In this document: in pieces, positions 1 to 5,870 of the stretch
How the letters are laid out: each line of letters opens with the position of its first letter
Position numbering within the stretch: position 1 is the first letter of the stretch
Assembly: GCA_000438015.1 (NCBI GenBank)
Contig: FR901531.1
Location: 1-6,654 of the forward strand
Source of the DNA: Coraliomargarita sp. CAG:312
GTDB taxonomy: Bacteria > Verrucomicrobiota > Verrucomicrobiia > Opitutales > Intestinicryptomonadaceae
Length of the DNA stretch: 6,654 nt
Direction: 5' to 3'
Notes under the pieces: generated by a model
Database searches by the model: none
Told to the model about the DNA's origin: nothing
What the model saw: the letters and a program-made list of their open reading frames with translations, nothing else
Position numbers and translations under genes: made by a program

Positions 1-60
1 ACTATCTTTGACGATGAGCGAAAGTTTACGGGGCTTTTGTCGGTGCATAGGGGATTTTGA
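1..60 (+). CDS. C-terminal end of an unidentified gene (partial)
   Basis: Frame 1 is open from the first base to a TGA at 58-60 and would encode a 19-residue tail ending in LLSVHRGF. A hairpin with a T-run follows about 30 bases downstream, as expected after a gene end. Frame 2 is also open, to a TAA at 92-94, and cannot be excluded. Too little is visible to name a family. This is inference from position and the following terminator only. Confidence 0.35.
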   Translation, partial: TIFDDERKFTGLLSVHRGF

Positions 61-92
61 GAAAGTAAAAACCCGGCAAAGATTTGGGAAAT

Positions 93-116
93 AAGATGAC
101 ATTCATCTTTTTTTTT
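93..116 (+). terminator. Rho-independent terminator of the upstream gene
   Basis: AAGATGA (93-99) pairs with TCATCTT (103-109) around a 3-base loop, and the T-run extends to 116. An outer pairing, CGGCAAA (74-80) with TTTGCCG (114-120), could extend the structure. It probably ends the transcript of the gene whose tail lies at 1-60. Confidence 0.65.
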
Positions 117-236
117 GCCGCGTAAATATACTCTTATTATAGCAAATCTTATAATTCCAATGTATGTTTTTAGTATATAAACCGTATTGTTTTTTATATG
201 CTAATAAACTTGGGAATATTAATATAAACAAAGTAC

Positions 237-265
237 TTGACTGATCATACCTCGCGGTATTAAAT
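237..265 (+). promoter_or_regulatory. Predicted sigma70-type promoter of the aldolase-family gene
   Basis: A -35-like TTGACT (237-242) is separated by 17 bases from a weak -10-like TTAAAT (260-265). Transcription would start near 272, about 30-40 bases before the gene. The spacer contains a small inverted repeat, ATACC (247-251) / GGTAT (256-260), that could be an operator. The rest of the 120-236 stretch shows no gene. This is a prediction from motif match only. Confidence 0.4.
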
Positions 266-280
266 CCTAATGTAATACAA

Positions 281-297
281 TGCAATACCTTATTGCA
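281..297 (+). promoter_or_regulatory. 7-3-7 inverted repeat before the aldolase-family gene
   Basis: TGCAATA, spacer CCT, then TATTGCA is a perfect inverted repeat ending 13 bases before the preferred ATG at 311. It lies just downstream of the predicted transcription start. It could be a dimeric repressor site or a short RNA hairpin affecting translation. A repeat of the same 7-3-7 geometry lies downstream of the GH28 gene's promoter at 4043-4059. Confidence 0.4.
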
Positions 298-310
298 ATA
301 AATGGAGATT

Positions 311-1435
311 ATGCATAGAAGAGAATTTATAAAAATAGCCGCCGCAGGGGCATCTATAACTGCTGTGGGTGGATGTTCTACATTAAAAACTTCTCAAGAA
401 AACTGCAAAGCGGATTTTGTAGAGATAAAAGACGGCGGCGGAGATTCTAGGATACGCGGAGCTTTCCCTATTTTATCAACTCCCTATACGGAATCTGGCG
501 CGGTGGATTACGAGGTTCTAGCTAAAGAAGCTCGTTTTATAGCGGATTGCAAATGCCAAGGCGCAATATGGCCTCAATCTGGGGACAGCTGCGATTTGCT
601 TTCTGTTGAAGAAAAACTAAAGGGCATGGAAGAAATAGCCAAAGCTATGGAAGGTTCAAAAACTGTCGTAACTTTGGGTTGCCAGGGAAGAAACACGGAG
701 GAAATGTTGGTTTGCGCAAAGTGGGCGGAAAAACTCGGCGCAAAATACAACACGCCTTTAGCTTTAATTTCTAGGCCACCAGACAATGCAGTTTCGCATG
801 AAGATTTAAAAAAGTATTATTTAAAACTGGAAGAAAATGTTAATCGTCCTGTTATAATTCAAACCGCAGGAGGAGTTAATTACAAAGGCCCCGCTCCATC
901 GGTGGATTTGCTTATTTTTCTCGCCAGACGCAACCCTAAAGTATTCGGATATATAAAAGAAGAATCCGGAGGCAGCAAATGTAATGCGCGCATGGCGGAA
1001 GAGATCGCTGCAAAACCTATTATACATACAGTTTTTAGCGCATGGGGAAGTTGGCAATGGCTGCATCAAGCCCGAAGAATTGGAAGTGAAGGGGTAATAA
1101 CAGAGCGTCCTGCCTATGCGGATTTACTTGCATACATATGGGAGCAAATGGAAAATTGCGATGCAAATAATACTTTAAACGATGCATTTTCAAAGTATCT
1201 TCTTATGTTAAACTTAAAACAGTTTATTCCCGGAGAGGATTTGCGCGGATTTCATTTGTATGTGCTTCAAAAGCGCGGCATATTTAAAAATAGGCTATCG
1301 AGAGTCTATGAGAAGAAAAACGGAAAAACAGTGATTCCCGCAAGGCCAATTCTAGAAGATATGAAACTTACTCAATCTCAGAAAGATGAAATTGACGCTT
1401 GTTTTGCCAGTTTAAAACCATACTTGAAAGTGTAG
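311..1435 (+). CDS. Exported DHDPS/NAL (DapA-like) family protein with Tat lipoprotein signal
   Basis: This is a member of the class I aldolase family of dihydrodipicolinate synthase and N-acetylneuraminate lyase; its substrate is unknown. Residues are numbered from an ATG at 302 (377 aa). The preferred start is ATG 311 (M4, 374 aa), which leaves GGAG at 304-307 as a closely spaced ribosome site. The N-terminus has a twin-arginine motif (HRREFIK), an Ala-rich hydrophobic stretch and a lipobox VGGC ending at Cys25, so export and lipid anchoring are predicted. The TIM-barrel domain starts near residue 52 (GAFPILSTPY). The Schiff-base lysine is most likely Lys219 in GYIKEESGG. The usual GTTGE motif is replaced by PQSGDS (91-96), and the family Tyr in the PYY motif appears absent (SRPPDN). 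A true DapA role in lysine synthesis is therefore unlikely. It stands alone, without operon partners. Confidence 0.85.
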   Translation: MHRREFIKIAAAGASITAVGGCSTLKTSQENCKADFVEIKDGGGDSRIRGAFPILSTPYTESGAVDYEVLAKEARFIADCKCQGAIWPQSGDSCDLLSVEEKLKGMEEIAKAMEGSKTVVTLGCQGRNTEEMLVCAKWAEKLGAKYNTPLALISRPPDNAVSHEDLKKYYLKLEENVNRPVIIQTAGGVNYKGPAPSVDLLIFLARRNPKVFGYIKEESGGSKCNARMAEEIAAKPIIHTVFSAWGSWQWLHQARRIGSEGVITERPAYADLLAYIWEQMENCDANNTLNDAFSKYLLMLNLKQFIPGEDLRGFHLYVLQKRGIFKNRLSRVYEKKNGKTVIPARPILEDMKLTQSQKDEIDACFASLKPYLKV

Positions 1436-1588
1436 TTAAGGATTTTTTCCCTGTATCGCTTTCATATCAAGCTCGCAGTAGAATTTGAATGCTATAAAAA
1501 CAGCCTAAAAACTAATAACTAAAAAAATACTAAGAAAATGCTTGCAAGCTGGCAAAAATAGTATTTCTTGCATTGAAAATTATTTTAT

Positions 1589-1661
<73 letters not shown>

Positions 1662-1673
1662 TAGCTTTAAAAT

Positions 1674-1706
1674 AAAGGGTTTGCAAGCGCAAACCCTTTT
1701 GTTTTT
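1674..1706 (+). terminator. Rho-independent terminator of tRNA-Thr
   Basis: AAAGGGTTTGC (1674-1684) pairs perfectly over 11 bases with GCAAACCCTTT (1689-1699) around the 4-base loop AAGC. The T-rich tail TGTTTTT follows. It is placed directly after the tRNA. Confidence 0.9.
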
Positions 1707-2155
1707 GCGGGTTTGCGGGCGGTTTCACTCTTTCTGTCTGTTGATTTTTGCCCCGCATTTGGATGCATTTAAATGCAGGTGGATGCCGTGAAAATTTGGC
1801 TACAAATTTGGCTACAAATTTGGCTACAAGATTTTCCATTTTACCCATTTTTTAGACCTTTTTTGCATGTTGTTTACTCCTGTTTTTTCGACAAATTTTT
1901 ATCTTAAAATAGTTGTAGCCGCCTAGAATTAAAAATTTTAAAGTTGACGACATTTCCTTCCGTATAGCTTTTTCGTTTTAAAATATAACATGCGCTATTT
2001 CTAATAGAGTATAACGTAGAAAATTTCTGCAGAAATGCCTTTAACTATCATTCTTTTGAAGGCAATTATTCTAAAATAACTTGCGCGGAAATAATTTATC
2101 TTGCTATGTGAAATGTAATATATCTTACTAAAAACTTTATTATACATAGAATTTT
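1707..2155. other. Gene-free stretch of about 450 bases after tRNA-Thr
   Basis: No convincing gene is present. A minus-strand open frame (1630-1848) runs into the tRNA and ends in tRNA-derived residues, and its lysine-rich repeats come only from the tandem repeats at 1792-1827, so it is an artefact. The stretch holds a 14-base palindrome, TGCATTTAAATGCA (1764-1777). It also holds three tandem 12-base repeats and an inverted partial copy, TTGTAGCC (1913-1920). The remainder, up to the CNNM gene, is AT-rich without a clear promoter. Confidence 0.7.
1792..1827. repeat. Three perfect 12-base tandem repeats
   Basis: AAATTTGGCTAC occurs at 1792-1803, 1804-1815 and 1816-1827, followed by AAG. An inverted 8-base copy of the GGCTACAA part lies at 1913-1920. 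On the minus strand the unit reads GTAGCCAAATTT, which resembles the repeats GTCGCCACTTTA near the integrase (5808-5831). Placement about 130 bases past a tRNA 3' end suggests recombinase arm-binding sites left from, or belonging to, an attachment site. No recombinase gene lies beside them, so this is inference. Confidence 0.85.
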
Positions 2156-3109
2156 ATGATTACATTTATTCTCGCAATATGCATTGCAATGTCGGTAAGT
2201 TTCCTTTGCTCGATAATGGAGGCGGCTATATTGAGTTTAAATCCGGGAAAGTTGGCCATACTACAGCAAAAGAAGCCTAAGGCGGGAAAAATATGCGCCG
2301 AATTTAAAAGAAACATTGAAAAGCCAATAGCGGTAATATTGATATTAAATACAACTGCCCATACCTTTGGCGCGGCAATTGCAGGAGCCGAGTTCGACAA
2401 ACTTTTTGGAAGCAGTTATATTTGGCTGTTTTCATTAGTTTTTACAATCCTAATGGTTCAATACACGGAAATTCTTCCTAAAACCCTAGGGGTGAGATTT
2501 AATTTGCAAGTTATGGCTTTAACGGCGCATTTTTTAAAAACTGCAATAAAAATCATAAATCCGATAATTTGGTTTGTGCACTTTGTAAATCGCCCTTTTG
2601 AGTCCCGTAAAACTCAAGAGGAAAAAAATGCGTCGCTCGATGAACTTGACGCTCTTGCAACGGCCGCACGCGAAGAAAAAGCCATAACGAGGCTTCAAGA
2701 ATTTGCCCTTCACGAGATTCCCGATTTGCAGGAAGATTGTGTCACAAAAATCATGATTCCGATTGAGAACACAATATGCGTTCAATCGTCTATGGACAAA
2801 GAAGAAGTATTGCAGATAATGAAAAAGTACAAGCATTCCCGTTATCCGGTGGTTTCCCATGTTGGCGATAAAGAATTTATAGGTGTGATAGAGGTTAGGA
2901 ATATGATGTTTTGCCCTGATGGAAACTGGCAAAAATATATAACAATGGCCCCGGTAATCGACGGAAAAGAAACTCTGTTGCATATTGCTGAAAACATACG
3001 CAGGTTTGATTCTAAAATTTTGCTGGTGAGGAATTCGGCTGGCAATATAGCGGGAATTCTCACAACTAACAATTTATTCATGCATTTATTTCCCAAGCAA
3101 TCCAATTAG
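2156..3109 (+). CDS. CNNM/DUF21 transmembrane protein with CBS pair (HlyC/CorC-related)
   Basis: This inner-membrane protein of 317 aa belongs to the CNNM/DUF21 family, several members of which export or sense magnesium or other divalent ions. The DUF21 domain covers about residues 1-150. It has hydrophobic segments near 2-26, 57-77, 88-104 and 120-145, an N-T-x-A-H-T stretch at 65-70, and the family motif TEILPKTLG at 104-112. Two cytoplasmic CBS motifs follow (about 197-252 and 263-312), which usually bind adenine nucleotides. The chain stops right after the second CBS motif, so the C-terminal CorC_HlyC transporter-associated domain of longer relatives is absent; shorter members like this are known. 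No clear Shine-Dalgarno precedes the ATG at 2156. It is convergent with the alkyltransferase gene, and no strong terminator is seen in the 70-base gap. The family call is firm; the ion is not determined. Confidence 0.88.
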   Translation: MITFILAICIAMSVSFLCSIMEAAILSLNPGKLAILQQKKPKAGKICAEFKRNIEKPIAVILILNTTAHTFGAAIAGAEFDKLFGSSYIWLFSLVFTILMVQYTEILPKTLGVRFNLQVMALTAHFLKTAIKIINPIIWFVHFVNRPFESRKTQEEKNASLDELDALATAAREEKAITRLQEFALHEIPDLQEDCVTKIMIPIENTICVQSSMDKEEVLQIMKKYKHSRYPVVSHVGDKEFIGVIEVRNMMFCPDGNWQKYITMAPVIDGKETLLHIAENIRRFDSKILLVRNSAGNIAGILTTNNLFMHLFPKQSN

Positions 3110-3179
3110 GGTAGGGGCTTATCCAATCGAAGCATCTACAAACTGAAGCTAACTTTTGGGATTTTATAAAAAATTTGGC

Positions 3180-3767
3180 TTACGCAATTGCATCCAAATG
3201 CATTTGTTTTGGCTCTTTTTTATGGTGGTTGTTGGATTTTTTTATGTTGGGCGCAAAGAAATAAGGTTTATATGCTTTTTCAATTTGCAAGAGTTTTATC
3301 TTTAAATCTAGCCCTCCTCCGAAACCGGTTAAATTGCCTTTTGCTCCAATAACTCTATGGCATGGAATTATTATGGCAATAGGATTGCTTCCGACAGCGC
3401 CTCCAATTGCTTGGGCAGACATTTTTTTTAATCCGCGTTCTGCCGCAATTGATTTTGCCAATTCACCGTAAGTTGTTGTTTCTCCATACGGTATTAGGCA
3501 AAGCATATTCCATATGGATCTTGCAAAGGAGCTGCCTCCCCGCGGAGCGAGAGGAATATCCTTGGGCGATACTTTTTCTCCGGAAAAATATGCGTCCAGC
3601 CATATTTTTGTCCTTGTAAATATTTTGGGTTCGTTTGACTCTCTGGGGCATAATAGCGGATGGAGTTGCTTCCCCTTTATTATGTGGAGCGAGGAAATCG
3701 CATTCCCGTCGTCGCTTTCAAGGATTATAAGTCCGAGGCTTGATAAATATTGGGATACAAACGCCAT
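3180..3767 (-). CDS. ogt: Methylated-DNA--protein-cysteine S-methyltransferase (Ogt/MGMT)
   Basis: This suicide DNA-repair enzyme moves O6-alkyl groups from guanine (and O4 from thymine) to its own cysteine in the cytoplasm. The preferred start, ATG at 3767 (195 aa), gives an N-terminus FVSQYLSSLGLIILES that matches the family's first strand. The longer frame to 3863 adds 32 hydrophobic/basic residues with no family resemblance. From the 3767 start, the C-terminal domain contains PYGETTTYGELA (about 93-104), the helix-turn-helix SAQAIGGAVGSNP (117-129) and the active-site motif PCHRV, with acceptor Cys136. GNLTGFGGGLDLK completes the pocket. The usual arginine finger of the recognition helix is Gln here, a variant I recall in other bacterial members. 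A basic tail of about 28 residues follows the usual end. It is divergent from the GH28 gene. An Ada AraC-type domain is absent, so this is an Ogt-type stand-alone protein. Confidence 0.93.
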   Translation of the reverse strand: MAFVSQYLSSLGLIILESDDGNAISSLHIIKGKQLHPLLCPRESNEPKIFTRTKIWLDAYFSGEKVSPKDIPLAPRGGSSFARSIWNMLCLIPYGETTTYGELAKSIAAERGLKKMSAQAIGGAVGSNPIAIIIPCHRVIGAKGNLTGFGGGLDLKIKLLQIEKAYKPYFFAPNIKKSNNHHKKEPKQMHLDAIA

Positions 3768-3991
3768 TATTTTTATATGTTGGAAAATGCTGCATAAAGT
3801 TTTTAACTTTATGGGAATTAAAAAAACAATTTGTTTATACTTGTATATTAGATCGGATTGCAATTGTTTTTTTTCACAAGCATTAAGAAGTCTTATTTGG
3901 GAATTTGAATATCAAATGAGAATCATACCTGCATGCGTGTTGTGCGAATAAAAGAGAAGTCATTGGCTTTAAATATTTATACTTTATGTAT

Positions 3992-4020
3992 TTGACCCGC
4001 TAATTAAAATGTTTTATATT
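3992..4020 (+). promoter_or_regulatory. Predicted sigma70-type promoter of the GH28 gene
   Basis: TTGACC (3992-3997) and TATATT (4015-4020) are separated by exactly 17 bases, a close match to the housekeeping consensus. The start point would be near 4027, giving a leader of about 100 bases. The wider 3768-4126 gap between the divergent genes holds no further gene. Confidence 0.6.
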
Positions 4021-4042
4021 TATAAATCAATTATTTATGCGG

Positions 4043-4059
4043 GCCATAATCTTTATGGC
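4043..4059 (+). promoter_or_regulatory. 7-3-7 inverted repeat in the GH28 leader
   Basis: GCCATAA, spacer TCT, then TTATGGC is a perfect inverted repeat starting 22 bases after the -10 box. It may be an operator for a substrate-responsive repressor (LacI or GntR type) or an RNA hairpin. Which regulator binds cannot be told from this sequence. Confidence 0.45.
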
Positions 4060-4126
4060 GAGTTTAAATATATCTAGCGCAATATTGGAAGTGCGTTGCA
4101 TAATAAAACACTGATAGAGGAAAAAT

Positions 4127-5569
4127 ATGTTAAAGAAATTACCCGCCGCGGTAGTTGCTGTGCTTATCGGCGCATCGTGCGTCGACGCAAAAGATATACT
4201 GCTTAGCGAAGCTGTATCGGACGAGAAAACAAACAACTTTGAAGTTATACAAAATGCAATAGACCAATGTTCCAAAAGTGGCGGCGGTGAAGTTGTATTT
4301 CCAAATAACGGGGGAGTTTACCTGTCTGGAGGGCCAATACGCCTTAAAGACGGTGTGACTTTGCGAATCCCCAAGGGCGCAACGTTAAAGGCAATTGCTT
4401 CGGAATGTACTACAAAAGGATTTATTCACGCCAAGAACGCCAAAGATATAGGGCTTACAGGAGGCGGAACAATCGACGGGAGCGGCGGAGACTATATAGT
4501 AAAAGACGCTGCTCCCAAAAGATGCAATCTGGTTCTTTTGGAAAATTCAAAAAACATAAGAATTACCGACATTGTGTTATACAACGGAGCGACATGGACA
4601 TTGAATCTAAAACAATGCGATACCGTCTTTATTAGCGGAATACATATTAACTCTCATGAGAATTTTAACAATGACGGTATAGACATAGACGCCAAAAACG
4701 TAGTGATTACAAATTCTATAATAGATTGCGACGACGATGCCATATGTTTTAAAAGCCATTCGAGGGATTATATTGTGGAAAATGTTGCGGTCTCAAACTG
4801 CATAATATCTTCCAATTGCAGTTTTATAAAATTTGGTACAGCGACATTTGGAGGTTTTAAAAATATAACCGTGGCAAATTGCGCCCTGAAGAAATGTTCG
4901 GCGTCAAAATTGCGCAATTGGCACAAGCATTTAAATAAATTCGGCGTGACAGATTTAGCTACCGGAATCGGAGGCATATCGCTAGAGGCGGTGGACGGAG
5001 GATTTGCCGACCAAATAACAATATCAAACTTAGTTATGACGGATGTTCAAACACCAATATTTATAAGAGTCGGGCATAGGAACAAGGACGAGCAAAAGAG
5101 CTACATAAAAAATGTAATTATAAGCAATATAACCGCCACTTCTGCAAGCTGGATAACAAACTCCATAACGTGTGTTGATGGGCATACGTTAAAAAACATA
5201 ACTTTGCGCGATTGCTACTTTAATTTAAAAGCGTGCACCGACGATAAGTCCGCCTTAAATTCCCTAAAAGTCGAAGTTCCTGAAAAAGTGGCTACATATC
5301 CGGAGAATAGGATGTTTGGTACTCTTCTGCCTTCATACGGATTTTTCTTGCGCCGTGTCTGCAATCTTACTTTAGACAATGTCCAAATGTCCTATTTTGG
5401 CGGCAACGAACTGCGTCCAGTTATATATGGGGAAAAGGTCAGTGGATTGCGCGTGATGAACTGTATATGGCAAAAGCCTTTCGGTTCGGCTGAGTCGGTA
5501 ATATTGAAAGACTCGGAGGCTCCATATATATTTAATTTTAAGGATGTTAAGGATTCTTTTCTGCAATAG
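4127..5569 (+). CDS. Secreted glycoside hydrolase family 28 protein (polygalacturonase-like)
   Basis: This 480-aa right-handed beta-helix enzyme is predicted to cleave pectic polysaccharides (galacturonan or rhamnogalacturonan) outside the cytoplasm. AGAGG at 4116-4120, 6 bases before the ATG, fixes the start. Residues 1-21 form a signal peptide (MLKK, then a hydrophobic core), with likely cleavage after VDA; a weak lipobox at Cys18 is an alternative. The mature part opens with the pectate-lyase-3-like stretch around DGVTLRIPKGATL (75-87) and GGGTIDG (112-118). GH28 acid motifs are present: NNDGID (181-186, Asp183) and DCDDDAICFKS (200-210, Asp203/Asp204). The third motif, normally G-H-G, reads SFIKFGTATFGGFKNI without His, and the RIK site reads FIRVGHR (313-318). 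This matches the IKFGT/FIRLG type I recall from gut bacterial GH28 proteins rather than classic endo-polygalacturonases. Exact bond specificity is not determined. Confidence 0.9.
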   Translation: MLKKLPAAVVAVLIGASCVDAKDILLSEAVSDEKTNNFEVIQNAIDQCSKSGGGEVVFPNNGGVYLSGGPIRLKDGVTLRIPKGATLKAIASECTTKGFIHAKNAKDIGLTGGGTIDGSGGDYIVKDAAPKRCNLVLLENSKNIRITDIVLYNGATWTLNLKQCDTVFISGIHINSHENFNNDGIDIDAKNVVITNSIIDCDDDAICFKSHSRDYIVENVAVSNCIISSNCSFIKFGTATFGGFKNITVANCALKKCSASKLRNWHKHLNKFGVTDLATGIGGISLEAVDGGFADQITISNLVMTDVQTPIFIRVGHRNKDEQKSYIKNVIISNITATSASWITNSITCVDGHTLKNITLRDCYFNLKACTDDKSALNSLKVEVPEKVATYPENRMFGTLLPSYGFFLRRVCNLTLDNVQMSYFGGNELRPVIYGEKVSGLRVMNCIWQKPFGSAESVILKDSEAPYIFNFKDVKDSFLQ

Positions 5570-5675
5570 TTCCGTCTAGAATAAAATTATTGTTTATAGT
5601 AGAGAAACCTCGGCATATACGCTCATACATATATTTTTCTTATAAAATATCGAAAATTGCCGGAAATATTACGAC

Positions 5676-5716
5676 AAAAAACGCAAGCACCTAGTTAAAT
5701 TGCTTGCGTTTTTTTT
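5676..5716. terminator. Bidirectional terminator hairpin between GH28 and the tRNA fragment
   Basis: AAAAAACGCAAGCA (5676-5689) pairs with TGCTTGCGTTTTTT (5701-5714) over 14 bases with an 11-base loop. On the plus strand the T-run (to 5716) can end the GH28 transcript. On the minus strand the A-run at 5676-5681 becomes the T-run, so the hairpin was probably also the terminator of the tRNA gene before it was split. Confidence 0.85.
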
Positions 5717-5726
5717 AAATTAAATG

Positions 5727-5769
5727 TGCCAGGAAGTGGATTCGAACCACCGACCAAAGGCTTATGAGG
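5727..5769 (-). pseudogene. 3' half of a tRNA with CAT anticodon (Ile2 or Met), attachment site
   Basis: Read on the minus strand, the piece starts at position 31-32 of a tRNA. It has the anticodon loop CTCATAA (5762-5768, anticodon CAT at 5764-5766), the stem half GCCTT, the variable loop TGGTC, the T arm GGTGG-TTCGAAT-CCACT, the acceptor strand TCCTGGC and the discriminator A at 5727. The sequence that should pair as the 5' anticodon stem, the D arm and the 5' acceptor strand is absent. Beyond 5769 the sequence no longer fits a tRNA. Initiator tRNA is unlikely because GCC at the acceptor end implies a normal first pair. The TTGGTC variable region recalls tRNA-Ile2, but elongator Met cannot be excluded. 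It is best explained as the displaced 3' end left by site-specific integration. Confidence 0.85.
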
Positions 5770-5807
5770 GATTTGAACACCGCTAAAATAAAGGAGGTTA
5801 AAAAATC

Positions 5808-5831
5808 GTCGCCACTTTATCGCCACTTTTT
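5808..5831. repeat. Pair of direct repeats near the integrase, possible arm-binding sites
   Basis: CGCCACTTT occurs at 5810-5818 and 5821-5829 with an 11-base period, about one DNA turn, 41 bases from the end of tRNA identity. This spacing and place fit arm-type binding sites for the neighbouring recombinase's N-terminal domain. Binding itself is inference. Confidence 0.6.
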
Positions 5832-5833
5832 GC

Positions 5834-5858
5834 TTGCGTAATAGGGAATAATACGCAA
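5834..5858. promoter_or_regulatory. Inverted repeat just upstream of the integrase gene
   Basis: TTGCGTA (5834-5840) and TACGCAA (5852-5858) form a perfect 7-base inverted repeat with an 11-base spacer, ending 12 bases before the integrase ATG. Its position suits an operator controlling integrase expression or a directionality-factor site. A -10-like TAATAC (5849-5854) overlaps it, but no good -35 is seen. Confidence 0.4.
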
Positions 5859-5870
5859 CATTAGGGTAGT

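Noticed and set aside
1526..1566. Inverted repeat AAATACTA / TAGTATTT upstream of tRNA-Thr as a terminator
   Set aside because: It has a weak AT-only stem with a 25-base loop and no proper T-run, so it is not convincing as a terminator.
3768..3863. Longer start for the alkyltransferase at 3863
   Set aside because: The added 32 residues do not resemble the family, and the protein core begins right at the internal Met (3767).
5768..5780. Second T-loop-like sequence (GTTCAAATCCC on the minus strand) next to the tRNA fragment
   Set aside because: The flanking bases cannot form a T stem, and the anticodon region follows directly, so it is not a second tRNA. It is probably chance or attachment-arm sequence.
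5791..5798. Perfect Shine-Dalgarno-like AAGGAGGT
   Set aside because: No start codon follows within usable distance on the plus strand, so it does not serve a gene here.
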